Assembly (NCBI RefSeq): GCF_034627025.1
Contig: NZ_CP141050.1
Span: 682,001 to 746,000, forward strand
DNA length: 64,000 nucleotides
Reading direction: 5' to 3'
Source of the DNA: Microvirga lotononidis
GTDB taxonomy: Bacteria; Pseudomonadota; Alphaproteobacteria; Rhizobiales; Beijerinckiaceae
In this document: positions 10,158 through 18,640 of the stretch, piece by piece
Layout: each line of letters opens with the position of its first letter
Position numbering within the stretch: the first letter of the stretch is position 1
Translations under genes and position numbers: made by a program
The notes under the pieces: model-generated
What the model saw: only the letters and a program-made list of their open reading frames with translations
Database searches by the model: none
Told to the model about the DNA's origin: nothing

Positions 10158-10430
10158 TCAAAGAAGCCCAAGCCGCCCGCGTGAAGGCGCATGTCCACGG
10201 GATGCTGCTCCAGGTGAAAACGCGTTCTCAATCTCAGCTGCAGAAAGCCGCGTAAGCGTATCGTTCGGGCTGGTCCAGAGATGGCTGACCACCAAAGCCA
10301 GAAGATCGAGAGCCAGGAGCAGAACCAAAAGCAGGGCCACCCGGCTCAGTCTTTCGTGACGGGCCAATTGGGTGTGGGTCGCCTCAACCTTACGGCATTG
10401 CTTGTCGAAGTTGGAGTTTTGGCGCGGCAC
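10158..10430 (-). CDS. Hypothetical small protein with one membrane segment
   Basis: 90 codons from ATG at 10430. The N-terminal 30 residues are charged (MPRQNSNFDKQCRKVEATH), followed by one strong transmembrane helix (VALLLVLLLALDLLALVV, residues about 32-49) and a polar tail. It resembles a bitopic inner-membrane protein. The flanks are decayed sequence, so it may be a real small gene or a remnant. No family is recognised. Confidence 0.3.
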   Translation of the reverse strand: MPRQNSNFDKQCRKVEATHTQLARHERLSRVALLLVLLLALDLLALVVSHLWTSPNDTLTRLSAAEIENAFSPGAASRGHAPSRGRLGLL

Positions 10431-10648
10431 GGTCCACCATGAAATCGTTTATATCAGGTCAGCCTACCAGCCCCATGCATATGCAGGAAGAAAGTCCGTT
10501 CGCGCCCCGCAGGGCAGTGTGTGGAACAGCACATGCAACGATCCATTAGAACCTGATGCAGGTGGAGCCTCCGATGTCAGAACTCATTAGACAAGTCTCT
10601 GATTGTCCTCATTAGAGATGTCACCTCCAGGGAGTGACGGCTGAGAGC

Positions 10649-10702
10649 TCAGCCCACCTTGAACAGGCTCTTACCCTGCCCTCGCCGGCGAGGTGCTTTG
10701 CG
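10649..10702 (-). pseudogene. Severed 3' end of the ISNCY transposase gene
   Basis: Read on the minus strand from the duplicated target (10702-10695), the sequence gives RKAPRRRGQGKSLFKVG and a TGA at 10651-10649. This is the natural C-terminus of the ISNCY transposase, whose main part ends ...SRSRKA at 12037. Joining the two at the shared 8-mer restores one continuous frame, which shows that the IS256 insertion separated them. Confidence 0.9.
10695..10702. repeat. Left copy of 8-bp target-site duplication (IS256)
   Basis: GCTTTGCG immediately left of the IS256 element. An identical copy lies at its right end (12037-12044). Eight bp is the usual duplication length for IS256. Confidence 0.88.
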
Positions 10703-12036
10703 AGTAGTGTGGTGAAGGTTCTGCAAATCGCCTGATCGGGGCGGTCATGGCAGGATGGTGATGTTCAACGTCACCCTCCGAGAGGAGCCCCACCATGACC
10801 AACTCCAAGGATAAACCTGCCGCGGCCGCCATCAAGGACCTTCTGAGCCAGAACCCGGACGGGCTGCGCGAGATCGTGCGGGCCGTCATGCAGGAGATGC
10901 TCGAAGCCGAGATGACCGATGCGCTCCAGGCCGAGAAGGGCGAGCGCACCGCCTCCCGCCTCGGCTACCGCTCGGGCTATTACACCCGCACCCTGGTGAC
11001 CCGCGTGGGCAAACTCGAGCTGCGGGTGCCGCAGGACCGGGACGGGCGCTTCTCGACCGAGCTGTTCGAGCGCTATCAGCGCTCCGAGCAGGCGCTGGTC
11101 GCCACCCTGGCCGAGATGTACGTGCAGGGGGTCTCTACCCGCAAGGTCAAGGCCATCACCGAGGAGCTGTGCGGCCACAGCTTCTCGGCTTCCGCCATCT
11201 CCTCGATCAACAAGCGGCTCGACGACAGCCTGGCCCAGTTCGCCTCCCGCCGGCTCGAGGAGCCGTTCCCATACCTGATCCTGGATGCCCGTTACGAGAA
11301 GGTGCGCGAGGGCGGCATCGTCCGCTCGCAGGCGGTGCTGATTGCGGTGGGCATCGACTGGGATGGCCGGCGCCAGATCCTGGGCGTCGAGATGGCCAAC
11401 CGGGAAAGCCAGTCCTCCTGGCGCACGTTTCTGCTGGGCCTGCGCGAGCGCGGGCTGTCCGGGGTCGAGCTGGTGGTGGCCGATGATCATGCCGGGCTGA
11501 GAGCGGCGATCCGCGAAGTGCTGAGTGAGGCCGCCTACCAGCGCTGCTATGTGCACTTCCTCCGCAACGCGCTCGATCACCTGCCGCGCAAGGCCGATGA
11601 CGACTGCCTGCAGGAGCTGCGCTGGCTCTACGACCGGCGTTCGGTCGAGGAGGCGCGGCGGGATCTCTCCGCCTGGATCGCCAAGTGGGAGGCGCGCTAC
11701 CCGCGCCTGATCGCCTGGGCCGAGGAAACAATCGAGGAGACGTTCACGTTCTACCGGCTGCCGCGCCAGCACCATAAGCATCTCAAGAGCACCAACATGC
11801 TCGAGCGCCTGAACGAGGAGATCCGCCGACGCACCTACGTGGTGCGGATCTTCCCCAATGCCGCCTCATGCTGCCGGCTGGTGCGGGCGCTAGCGGTGGA
11901 GATGCACGAGAACTGGCTCGAAGCTCACCGCTACCTCAACATGGACGATCTGAAGGAGCACAAAAAGGATCAACTCCGCCAAGCCGCTTAGCCAGCCTGT
12001 CGGCCGCCCGCTTTGCAGAACTTGACGCACACAATC
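10703..12036 (+). mobile_element. IS256-family insertion sequence (1334 bp)
   Basis: Bounded by the 8-bp direct repeats GCTTTGCG. Its ends form imperfect inverted repeats: GTGTGGTGAAGGTTCTGCAAA from 10707 and GTGTGCGTCAAGTTCTGCAAA read inward from 12032. It carries a single intact transposase gene on plus. It is inserted in the 3' end of the ISNCY transposase, in the opposite orientation, and is therefore the younger element. Confidence 0.88.
10795..11991 (+). CDS. IS256-family (mutator-type) transposase
   Basis: 398 residues, full length for the family. It contains the conserved N-terminal region AVMQEMLEAEMTDALQAEKGER, GYRSGYYTRTLVTRVGKLELRVPQDRDG, and the DDE core: the first Asp in PYLILDARYEKVREGG, the second in LVVADDHAGLRAAIREV, and the C-terminal Glu in STNMLERLNEEIRRRT. 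AGAGGAGCCCCACC gives a strong ribosome site just before ATG 10795. The protein cuts and pastes the element through a circular intermediate. The copy looks intact and possibly active. Its last codon overlaps tail-to-tail with the extended ISNCY reading frame. Confidence 0.95.
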   Translation: MTNSKDKPAAAAIKDLLSQNPDGLREIVRAVMQEMLEAEMTDALQAEKGERTASRLGYRSGYYTRTLVTRVGKLELRVPQDRDGRFSTELFERYQRSEQALVATLAEMYVQGVSTRKVKAITEELCGHSFSASAISSINKRLDDSLAQFASRRLEEPFPYLILDARYEKVREGGIVRSQAVLIAVGIDWDGRRQILGVEMANRESQSSWRTFLLGLRERGLSGVELVVADDHAGLRAAIREVLSEAAYQRCYVHFLRNALDHLPRKADDDCLQELRWLYDRRSVEEARRDLSAWIAKWEARYPRLIAWAEETIEETFTFYRLPRQHHKHLKSTNMLERLNEEIRRRTYVVRIFPNAASCCRLVRALAVEMHENWLEAHRYLNMDDLKEHKKDQLRQAA

Positions 12037-13313
12037 GCTTTGCGGCTGCGGCTCATGTCGAGCTCCTTCTGCCGCTCGGCGATATAGGCCAGAACCGGCC
12101 CCAGCCGCTTGTTCTCGACAACCGCCGCCTGATCCACCTGCTGGCGGCGGTCAAAGGGTCTGTACGGCAGCTCCAGGCCCTTGTGCTTGATGGCAAAGCG
12201 TCCATCCGGATAGTCGTAGACCTGGACCTTCTGGCGGGCGAGCGCGAGCGTGATCTCGTTTGGCTCGAGAATGAACAGCACCTGGTCGTACTGCAGGGTC
12301 AGGCTGCGCGAGACCGTCCGCTCCTCCCGCCAGGCGAACACATCATCCAGCCCATCGTTGTCGCTGAGCGGGCGATGCAGGTCCTTGTCGCTGAAGGGCG
12401 CTTTGGCAAAGCGGCGGTTGAAGTCCGCCATGAACGCCGGCAGGAAGGCATTGCCCGCTTCAAGGGTCGCGATCCCAGCCAGGCGCAGCTCCTTGACCAG
12501 CCGGTCCTGCAGGGTGCCGTTGGCGCGCTCCACGCGGCCTTTGGCCTGGGGAGCATTGGCGCAGATGATGTCGATGTTGAGCTGATGCAGCGCCCGCCCG
12601 AACTGGGTCATGCCGTCACCTCCCACCGCTCCTTTGCCGTTGACGCGGAAGACGGCATGCTTGTCGGAGTAGAACGCCACCGGCTTGCCGTAGGCCTCCA
12701 AGTACTCCCGGGTCGATCGGAAATAGTCGAAGGTCGACTCGGTCGCGACGAACTTCAGATGCATCAGCCGGCTGGTGGCATCGTCAATGTAGACCAGCAG
12801 CGTGCAGGGTGGGCCGCGATCCTCGAACCAGTAGTGCTCGGAGCCGTCGATCTGGATCAACTCGCCAACGCAATCGCGCCGATAGCGCGGCTGGTGCACG
12901 CGGTTGAGCCGCTGTTTGCGGTCCTGCCACAGGCCCGCAGCGATCATCCAGCGCCGGATCGTCTCGACGCCCAGATCGATGCCGTGCCGCTCGGCGAGCT
13001 TCTCGCAGGCGAGGGTCGGACCGAAATCGGCATAGGTGGCCGTGATCAGCGCCAGCACCTCGCTTCGCAGCACCGCCGGATAGGAGCGGTTGCTGGGCTT
13101 GCCGCGGCGTGACGACACTAACGCCGCCGGACCGCCGGCCTGATAGGCCTTGAGCAATCGGAATACCTGGCGCCGCGTAATCCGCAGCAGCTGGGCGGCC
13201 TCGCGCACCGTAATCCGCTCCGCCACGACGTCCCGCAGAATGTGAACCCGATCGATCTCCGCCCGGCTCATCCCGATCACCGTCATCAGATCCAATCTCC
13301 CCAGCACGATCAC
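11988..13313 (-). pseudogene. ISNCY-family transposase, C-terminus replaced by IS256 sequence
   Basis: 441 residues. The N-terminal HTH (MSRAEIDRVHILRDVV, ITRRQVFRLLKAYQ) is followed by an rve DDE domain: LIQIDGSEHYWFEDRG (first Asp), VAFYSDKHAVFRV (second Asp) and PQAKGRVERANGTLQDRLV (Glu). The native frame ends at SRSRKA, and the last 15 residues (IVCVKFCKAGGRQAG) are translated from the IS256 right end. The true tail, PRRRGQGKSLFKVG, lies at 10649-10694. All catalytic residues remain, so loss of 14 basic C-terminal residues may or may not abolish activity. The element is in any case split by the insertion. Confidence 0.9.
12037..12044. repeat. Right copy of 8-bp target-site duplication (IS256)
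   Basis: GCTTTGCG, identical to 10695-10702, directly after the right end of IS256. In the ISNCY gene this 8-mer encodes RKA on the minus strand. Confidence 0.88.
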
Positions 13314-13450
13314 CCAGGGAGAGTGACATTTGTAACGAGGAGAGGAGTGACCTTTCTAACGGGGTTCTACATTAAAATTTCGCAGAAGGCCGTTTATGGA
13401 ATGCACCTCGCCGTGCCATGCTCCAGGGCATCTGAGCAAGGGGTAGCAGA

Positions 13451-14002
13451 GTGGATGATCTTGATCCGGATCGGACGACAATCAGCAGCAAGACGGTCTA
13501 CGAGAACCGTTGGATGAGGGTCCATGAGGATCAGATCCGCTGCAGGGATGGCTCTTCGGGGATCTATGGCTTCGTCGACAAGCCTGATTTCGTGATCATT
13601 GTGCCGATTCAGGACGGGATCGTGCATCTGGTTCAGCAGTATCGTTACCCGATCCGACAACGGCAGTGGGAGTTCCCCCAGGGCAGTTGGGAGGAGAGGA
13701 CGGACGCGCGCCCGGAAGACGTCGCCCGAGGAGAGTTGGAGGAAGAGACGGGGCTTCTGGCCGATGAAGTCCAGGAGGTCGGACACCTATTCCCGCTCTA
13801 TGGGACGGTGACGCAAAGCTATCGCATCTTCCTGGCGACTGGATTGAGCATGGGACGCCAGCAGCCAGACCGGGAGGAACAGGATCTGATCACAAGGGCA
13901 TTTCCTGTGCCTGAGCTCGAGAGAATGATCCTGGACGGGATCATCCAGGATGCAGGGACCGTTGCCTGCTTCGGGCTGCTTCGTCTGAAACGCTTGATCT
14001 GA
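13451..14002 (+). CDS. Nudix hydrolase (ADP-ribose pyrophosphatase-like)
   Basis: 183 residues beginning at GTG 13451, with AAGGGG 8 bases upstream. The Nudix region is EFPQGSWEERTDARPEDV followed by ARGELEEETGLL. This gives the catalytic helix with its Glu cluster, and the usual Arg of REUxEE is Gly here, which I believe is common in this GSWE-type subfamily. The N-terminal strand (VYENRWMRVHEDQIRCRDG) is typical of ADP-ribose/NDP-sugar hydrolases, which clear toxic nucleotide derivatives in the cytoplasm. It stands alone directly right of the ISNCY element. Confidence 0.88.
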   Translation: MDDLDPDRTTISSKTVYENRWMRVHEDQIRCRDGSSGIYGFVDKPDFVIIVPIQDGIVHLVQQYRYPIRQRQWEFPQGSWEERTDARPEDVARGELEEETGLLADEVQEVGHLFPLYGTVTQSYRIFLATGLSMGRQQPDREEQDLITRAFPVPELERMILDGIIQDAGTVACFGLLRLKRLI

Positions 14003-14063
14003 GGCACCCCGAATTTCGCGTAAGCCCCTTTACGAAACCTGAGTAGACTGCTCTGGATCGGGC

Positions 14064-14348
14064 ATGGGGATCGAGATGCCGCACTTCACAAAGCAGGCCA
14101 CCGGACCGAAGATCAGGCTGCCTAATGACGGCAGCGGAGCTGCATTGATCCTTGCGCTCCTTGCACTTGCGTCCTCGGCGGGTGTCGCTGTTCTCACCGA
14201 CGATCTGCTCCTGGCGCTGATGGCCTTCGCGCCGATCTCCCTTGCCCTCTTGGTTCTCTATGCCGGCGTCAGGCGGATCTTTGGCTGGCCAAGGATCCCC
14301 TGGAAGCAGCTATGGGATCTATTTCCATCCCCTCCGTTCTGGCCCTGA
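14064..14348 (+). CDS. Hypothetical small membrane protein
   Basis: 94 codons, with ATG 14076 as an alternative start behind GGGGATCGAG. Two hydrophobic helices (ALILALLALASSAGVAVL and LLLALMAFAPISLALLVLY) are followed by a basic, Trp/Pro-rich tail (RRIFGWPRIPWKQLWDLF). This is the topology of a two-helix inner-membrane protein. No family is recognised. It lies 61 bases after the Nudix gene on the same strand. Confidence 0.55.
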   Translation: MGIEMPHFTKQATGPKIRLPNDGSGAALILALLALASSAGVAVLTDDLLLALMAFAPISLALLVLYAGVRRIFGWPRIPWKQLWDLFPSPPFWP

Positions 14349-14416
14349 AGCGGCGCAAAAATTTCCGAGAAGGCCGTTTCTGGAATGCACCTAGACGCCG
14401 CCCAATCCGGGTGGAT

Positions 14417-14794
14417 TCAGCGGTTTGGCTGCATCAATTCGATCCGATTGCCGAACGGGTCGCTCACATACCTGCGTTCAAACCCCTCCAAAGGTTGATC
14501 CTCTTTCAGCTCGTACCCGGCCTCTTCCAGCCGCCGTGACAGGGCGTTCAAGTCCCGGACGATGAACGCTGGATGAGCCTTCTTCGCCGGGGCAAAAGGC
14601 TCTTCCACTCCCAGGTGAACCTTCACGCTTCCGCTCTCGAACCAGCATCCTCCTCGGGCGGCCAGGTGCAGCGGCTTTGCGACCGCTGGGATGCCTAGGA
14701 GGTGGTCATAGAAGGCCCGGGCATCATCTTCACGACCAGCAGGCATGGCTAACTGGACGTGGTCCATTCCAACAATGTGCATCCTGTTCCCCAT
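14417..14794 (-). CDS. VOC-family glyoxalase-like protein
   Basis: 125 residues with a single vicinal-oxygen-chelate repeat pair: MDHVQLAMPAGREDDARAFY opens the first beta-alpha-beta-beta-beta module, HPAFIVRDLNALSRRLEEAG the second, and SDPFGNRIELMQ is the closing strand with the metal-ligand Glu. The family includes glyoxalase I, dioxygenases and fosfomycin-resistance proteins. The substrate cannot be told. Convergent with the membrane-protein gene at 14064. Confidence 0.88.
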   Translation of the reverse strand: MGNRMHIVGMDHVQLAMPAGREDDARAFYDHLLGIPAVAKPLHLAARGGCWFESGSVKVHLGVEEPFAPAKKAHPAFIVRDLNALSRRLEEAGYELKEDQPLEGFERRYVSDPFGNRIELMQPNR

Positions 14795-15108
14795 TGAGTG
14801 GCTCGACCTTGTACCAAGCCCGAGGCGAATTTCCGATAAGCCCTGTGTGGACGGCGCCTGCGTGGCAAGAGGGTTTTTGGTCTTTTGACGATCTGGTCGT
14901 GGGCAGCCATGTGTTCGGCCTTGTGATGCGGCCTCATGACCGCGGGCCTTGATGAAGTTCGCGGATCAGGTCCCCAACATTTATGCTGCGTCAGAGCGCA
15001 ACGGCTTATCACGGGTTTGTCTGATCCCCGGCTCGACCGGTTCGTCATCACACCATCACCACCTCCACCAACCTTGCAAACTCCTCATCCGGCTCCCGGG
15101 GGGGCAGC
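14795..15108. other. Intergenic region between the VOC gene and IS110
   Basis: No supported gene. It probably contains the upstream region of the VOC gene (minus) and the right flank of the IS110 element, whose ends lack inverted repeats and cannot be placed by eye. Confidence 0.4.
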
Positions 15109-16137
15109 TTATGCGGCCGCAGCAGCCGGAGCGCGATAACCCTGGTTGCCCTGCAAGACGGCCCAGGCGACCCGAGCCAACTTGTTGGCGATGGCGACCT
15201 TGACGATGCTCGCCGGGCGGCGCGCCAAGAGCGCGTTGATCCAGCCTACCGTCACCGAGGTTTTGCCGCGGGCATGCCGCAAGAGTGTCGTGGCCCCGAG
15301 CACCAGAAGCCGGCGCAGATATCGATCCCCTTGTTTGGAGATGTGCCCGAGCCGCACCTTGCCGCCCGTCCCACTCTGGCGTGGCACCAGGCCGATCCAA
15401 GCGGCCAGGTGGCGACCCGAGCGGAAGGAGCCCGGATCCGAAATGGTGGCCGCTATCGCGCTGGCCGTGATGATGCCGACGCCGGGGATCGTCTCCAGGC
15501 GCTGGCTGACCTCACTCGTGTGATGCCAGGCCAGGATCTCCTGCTCGACTTGACCAATGCGGCCGTGGACGTCCTCGATCTGAGCGAGGATCAAGCGGAT
15601 GCAGCGCCATGCCAGCTCCGGTAAGACCGTGCTGCGTGCCTTCTCGGCCAGCTCGATGAGCTTGGGAACGCTCGGCAGCCCTTGGGGAGCAATGATGCCG
15701 TATTCGGCCAGATGACCCCGCAGAGCATTGACCAGCATGGTCCGCTGCCGCACGAGCAACTCGCGTGTACGATGGAGCATCAGCACGGCCTGCTGCTCAG
15801 AGCTCTTGATGGCGACATAGCGCATGGTCGGGCGGGTCACGGCCTCGCAAATGCCCGCAGCATCAAGGGCATCGCTTTTGCCGCGTTTGACATAAGGCTT
15901 CACATAAGCCGCCGGCATGAGCCGGACCTCGTGCCCGAGAGCCGCCAGCTCTCGCGCCCAGAAGTGGGCGGTGGAACACGCCTCCATGCCGATCAGGCAG
16001 GGCGGCAATCGGCGGAAGAAGCCGATGAGCTCGCCCCGGCGAAGCTGCCGGCGGATCAGAACCTGTCCGTTCTGATCGATGCCGTGGACCTGGAACACAT
16101 GCTTGGCGAGATCGAGACCAACAGTCGTGACATGCAT
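15109..16137 (-). CDS. IS110-family transposase
   Basis: 342 residues, complete. The N-terminal RuvC-like DEDD domain shows VGLDLAKHVFQVHGID (Asp), CLIGMEACSTAHFWAREL (Glu) and YVKRGKSDALDAAGICEA (the two Asp). The C-terminal domain (Transposase_20) has LETIPGVGIITASAIAATI, AWIGLVPRQSGTGGK and the Ser-containing GHISKQGDRYLRRLLV. IS110 enzymes act without terminal inverted repeats, which matches the lack of visible ends. The gene is intact. Recent work links IS110 elements to a bridge RNA encoded in the element's non-coding end; I could not delimit one here. Confidence 0.95.
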   Translation of the reverse strand: MHVTTVGLDLAKHVFQVHGIDQNGQVLIRRQLRRGELIGFFRRLPPCLIGMEACSTAHFWARELAALGHEVRLMPAAYVKPYVKRGKSDALDAAGICEAVTRPTMRYVAIKSSEQQAVLMLHRTRELLVRQRTMLVNALRGHLAEYGIIAPQGLPSVPKLIELAEKARSTVLPELAWRCIRLILAQIEDVHGRIGQVEQEILAWHHTSEVSQRLETIPGVGIITASAIAATISDPGSFRSGRHLAAWIGLVPRQSGTGGKVRLGHISKQGDRYLRRLLVLGATTLLRHARGKTSVTVGWINALLARRPASIVKVAIANKLARVAWAVLQGNQGYRAPAAAAA

Positions 16138-16462
16138 CGGAGCGGCTCCCTGTCTGGCGCTGAGGCAATCACCCTATCTCATAGGGCGCTGCCGGGAGCA
16201 GGCGCCGTCCACTCCATCATTTATGGAACCGGATAGTGTGTCTTTTTGAAGTGTTCGGAAGAAATGAACGGCAGATCAGATAGCGGGGGAGTAAAGAGTT
16301 AGTCTAAAGGCCTCCCAATAGGGACTTTTATAGGATCTCAATACTCGGGAATGCTTGCCGACGGAAAGCGCGCCCCGACACGCCAACGGCAGGAGTATTG
16401 TCTTGCCGTCTCAGGCAAGCCTATAGAAAGAGGCGAACTCTCCAGCCATAGAGCACCAACTG
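16138..16462. other. Intergenic region: IS110 upstream end and GNAT promoter region
   Basis: No gene is seen. The first ~100 bases are the 5' non-coding part of IS110. AT-richer sequence after 16220 probably holds the promoter of the acetyltransferase gene. Confidence 0.4.
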
Positions 16463-16984
16463 ATGTCCGACGTTGAGGAGCTGACCAGTCTGACCATCCG
16501 CCCCCTGGCCGAGGGCGACAGCATTGAGGCGCTAACCGCTCTCTTGCACCGAGCCTATGCCGGTCTCGCCGCCTTAGGGTTCAACTACACGGCCGTCGAT
16601 CAGACTGCCGAAGTGACCCGTTCCCGGATCAGGGACGGCCAGTGCTTCGTCGCGGATCTGGATGGCACAATCGTCGGGGCGATCATGTTCTACCCGCCAG
16701 GAAAGGGCGGCGGCTGTCCGTGGTATGACAATCCCGAGGTGGCCAAGATCGGACAGTTTGGCGTTGAACCACACTTGCAAGGCCGGGGAGTCGGAGCCCG
16801 CCTGCTGGACCATGTCGAGGCAGAAGCCATCAGAGCTGGCATCCGTGAGCTCGCCCTCGATACCGCCGAAGGAGCGACCCACCTTGTGGCTTGGTACGAG
16901 CGGTGTGGCTACCGCTTCATCGAACATGCGCAGTGGCGGGGGAAAGTCTACCGCAGTGTGATCTTGAGCAAGTCCCTGGCTTGA
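16463..16984 (+). CDS. GNAT-family N-acetyltransferase
   Basis: 173 residues with the GNAT fold. The N-terminal motif is LTIRPLAEGDSIEALTALLHRAY. The acetyl-CoA pyrophosphate loop, motif A, is QFGVEPHLQGRGVGARLLDH (consensus Q/RxxGxG/A), and the C-terminal motif B is LVAWYERCGYRFIEHAQWRG. It transfers acetyl from acetyl-CoA to an amine, and the substrate cannot be predicted. A monocistronic gene on the plus strand between IS110 and the membrane-protein gene. Confidence 0.88.
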   Translation: MSDVEELTSLTIRPLAEGDSIEALTALLHRAYAGLAALGFNYTAVDQTAEVTRSRIRDGQCFVADLDGTIVGAIMFYPPGKGGGCPWYDNPEVAKIGQFGVEPHLQGRGVGARLLDHVEAEAIRAGIRELALDTAEGATHLVAWYERCGYRFIEHAQWRGKVYRSVILSKSLA

Positions 16985-17111
16985 GGAAGGCCCGCGCTGA
17001 ATGAGGGGAAAATCGATCGTGCCTCGGATGCACGGATTTCGCGGAACGGGCCTCATGGAACGCCGCTGAGTGGGGTTCGACCATTGCCGGTGGACAACGG
17101 TTAACAACCTC

Positions 17112-17139
17112 TTAACAGTCCTCGCCCTGCCTCCATAAT
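17112..17139 (+). promoter_or_regulatory. Candidate sigma-70-type promoter
   Basis: TTAACA (17112-17117), a 16-bp spacer and CATAAT (17134-17139) lie in front of the gene ending at 17890. Because the upstream ATG at 17138 overlaps the -10 element, translation probably starts at GTG 17168. Confidence 0.45.
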
Positions 17140-17167
17140 GCGCCGCGACTCTGGAGCCCGAGGCACT

Positions 17168-17890
17168 GTGCACGTTTCGACCCAAATTGCCGATCAGGAT
17201 TTCACATTCTTCGCATGGCGCGGAACGGTTCGGAAAGTCGTGTCCTTCGGACGCACCAACCGCACCCGCGAGATCCTGATCCAATCGCGGAACGGACTTC
17301 GGCGCACCATCACCGTACAGCCGACTATCCGCATTGAGCCGGATCATGAGGTGTCACTTGTCTACGCGCGCCGCGCCGGGATCCCGAGCGGCGTCCTGGT
17401 CGGCATGATCGACCATTCCAGCGACCGATATTGCTCCATGCCACAGGGCCATGTGCCAATCCGGTTAAGGCCGTCCCTGTTCGCGGACATCATGAAGGGG
17501 ATCGAGCGGTACTCCTTCCCAGGAAGCGCGTTCCTCCTGTCCGTCTCGGCCGCCGCGTGCCTGTTCTGTGCCGGCGTCACCTATCCGTTCCTGACTTGGC
17601 TCATGATCGGGAGCGTGCTGACGGTTCTCCTGTGGGCCTTCAACGAACTGGCCACCTGGCACACCGAGGCGGCCGACACTCTGCTTGTCTCGACGACGGA
17701 AGACATCTTGGAACAGATGGCGACCGCGGAGCGGATCGCCAACAGCCCCGAGCCTTATGACAGCTACGGCGCAACGTGGGTTCTGGACGGCGAGAGGACT
17801 TGGAGCGCCACCGCTCTTGCACCAGCTCAGAGCCAACGGTTAGGCAAGACCGAGACCTACGAGCCCCGTAGCGGCTACGGAGCTTTCTAG
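17168..17890 (+). CDS. Hypothetical membrane protein
   Basis: 240 residues if started at GTG 17168, 250 if at ATG 17138. I prefer GTG because the ATG falls in a promoter -10 element. The N-terminal ~110 residues are soluble and beta-rich (FFAWRGTVRKVVSFGRTNRT, LIQSRNGLRRTITVQPTI). Two membrane helices follow (SAFLLSVSAAACLFCAGVTY and FLTWLMIGSVLTVLLWAF), then an acidic cytoplasmic-looking tail ending EPRSGYGAF. No family is recognised. There are no close operon partners; the next small ORF starts 41 bases downstream. Confidence 0.6.
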   Translation: MHVSTQIADQDFTFFAWRGTVRKVVSFGRTNRTREILIQSRNGLRRTITVQPTIRIEPDHEVSLVYARRAGIPSGVLVGMIDHSSDRYCSMPQGHVPIRLRPSLFADIMKGIERYSFPGSAFLLSVSAAACLFCAGVTYPFLTWLMIGSVLTVLLWAFNELATWHTEAADTLLVSTTEDILEQMATAERIANSPEPYDSYGATWVLDGERTWSATALAPAQSQRLGKTETYEPRSGYGAF

Positions 17891-17930
17891 GATTACAATA
17901 TTCTGCAATGAGCACATCACGGACACGACC

Positions 17931-18209
17931 ATGCGACCTTTCACGACACGCGATTGGTGGAGTTGTGCTGAACAGCTTAATGCCCTTCTACCACCCCGCT
18001 GTACCGCAGCAGGTCTAGAATGGGATGCGGTTGAAGCCGAGAAACCTTACCGCCGCCGCAGCCGAAAAGCTCTCAGTGCGCTCTACCGTGAACTTTATGA
18101 TCGTTCAAAGGCCAATTCTGAGGGTTTGTCGGAGGAGACTGAATTCCGCCTATATGAGGCCATTCACGAGACTTGGCACAGCATGATCCGGCCTGCCTCT
18201 TACTTTTAA
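17931..18209 (+). CDS. Hypothetical protein
   Basis: 92 codons from ATG 17931, rich in Trp, Arg and Glu (MRPFTTRDWWSCAEQLNALL, then RRRSRKALSALYRELYDRSK), predicted mostly helical and soluble. It follows the membrane-protein gene on the same strand and lies at the left edge of the mobilization module. No family is recognised; it may be a real small gene. Confidence 0.45.
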   Translation: MRPFTTRDWWSCAEQLNALLPPRCTAAGLEWDAVEAEKPYRRRSRKALSALYRELYDRSKANSEGLSEETEFRLYEAIHETWHSMIRPASYF

Positions 18210-18640
18210 GCCTCAAGCTGTCAACAAGGCCCTCAGCGCACCTATGGCGCTCTACGAAGGCGCGGAGGCTTCGGGCCTGCTGCGCTGCGCTTCGGGCGCT
18301 ACTGCCGTTGAACGCGCCTGGACAGCTTTCGCGGGAGGCTGCGCCTCCCCGTTCGCAAAGCCGCCGCCGTGGCCGGCGCCGACATTCACACAGCCATGCC
18401 GGAAGGAAGGGAAGAGAGGCGCGCGGCCCTCTCTCCCCACGCAACCAGAAAATCCGGCCTCCCCATCCTTCGGGCCAAGGCCCTGCCAGGATCGCCTATG
18501 GCGGCCCTCCGGGCGCTTGTCGCGCCCTCCGGGTGGGTGATCCCCCTCCGGATTTTCCGGTTGCCCCCCTCTCTCCCCGCTGTTCGCCACGAAGGCAGGG
18601 GCGCAGGCGCTTGCGCCCGAGAAGGAAGGAGAGAGACAGC
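18210..18640. other. GC-rich non-coding leader before the DUF2958 gene
   Basis: No supported gene; frames in all directions are open only because the sequence is very GC-rich. A near-perfect palindrome, GGGCGCAGGCGCTTGCGCCC (18599-18618), sits just upstream of the ribosome site AAGGAAGGAGAG of the DUF2958 gene and could be an operator or a structured leader. Confidence 0.45.

Larger units (their letters stand above)
9399..10574. other. Mostly non-coding stretch with gene debris
   Basis: Several short frames lie here on both strands (for example 9708-9968 and 9802-10062 on plus) but none has a recognisable motif or a good ribosome site. Around 10110-10255 a plus-strand frame without a start reads like a coding remnant (ALALIKEAQAARVKAHVHG). 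A strong terminator at 10023-10068 and a possible small membrane protein gene at 10158-10430 are listed separately. I read the stretch as decayed sequence bordering the ISNCY element. Confidence 0.4.
10575..13371 (-). mobile_element. ISNCY-type insertion sequence interrupted by IS256
   Basis: The ends are similar but imperfect inverted repeats: TGTCAGAACTCATTAGACAAG from 10575 on plus, and TGTAGAACCCCGTTAGAAAGG reading inward from 13371 on minus. One transposase gene lies between them, read on the minus strand. Subtracting the nested IS256 and one target-duplication copy leaves about 1455 bp, a normal length for this group (ISDol1/ISBj-like). No clear target duplication flanks the outer element. 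Confidence 0.65.

Noticed and set aside
11868..13112. 414-codon plus-strand frame over the ISNCY transposase
   Set aside because: Shadow of the minus-strand transposase; it starts inside the IS256 gene and crosses the insertion junction.
13672..13770. Nudix box with Gly in place of the first Arg (REUxEE) as a lost catalytic residue
   Set aside because: The GSWE...ARGELEEETG form appears to be characteristic of a whole Nudix subfamily, so it is more likely a family trait than a defect.
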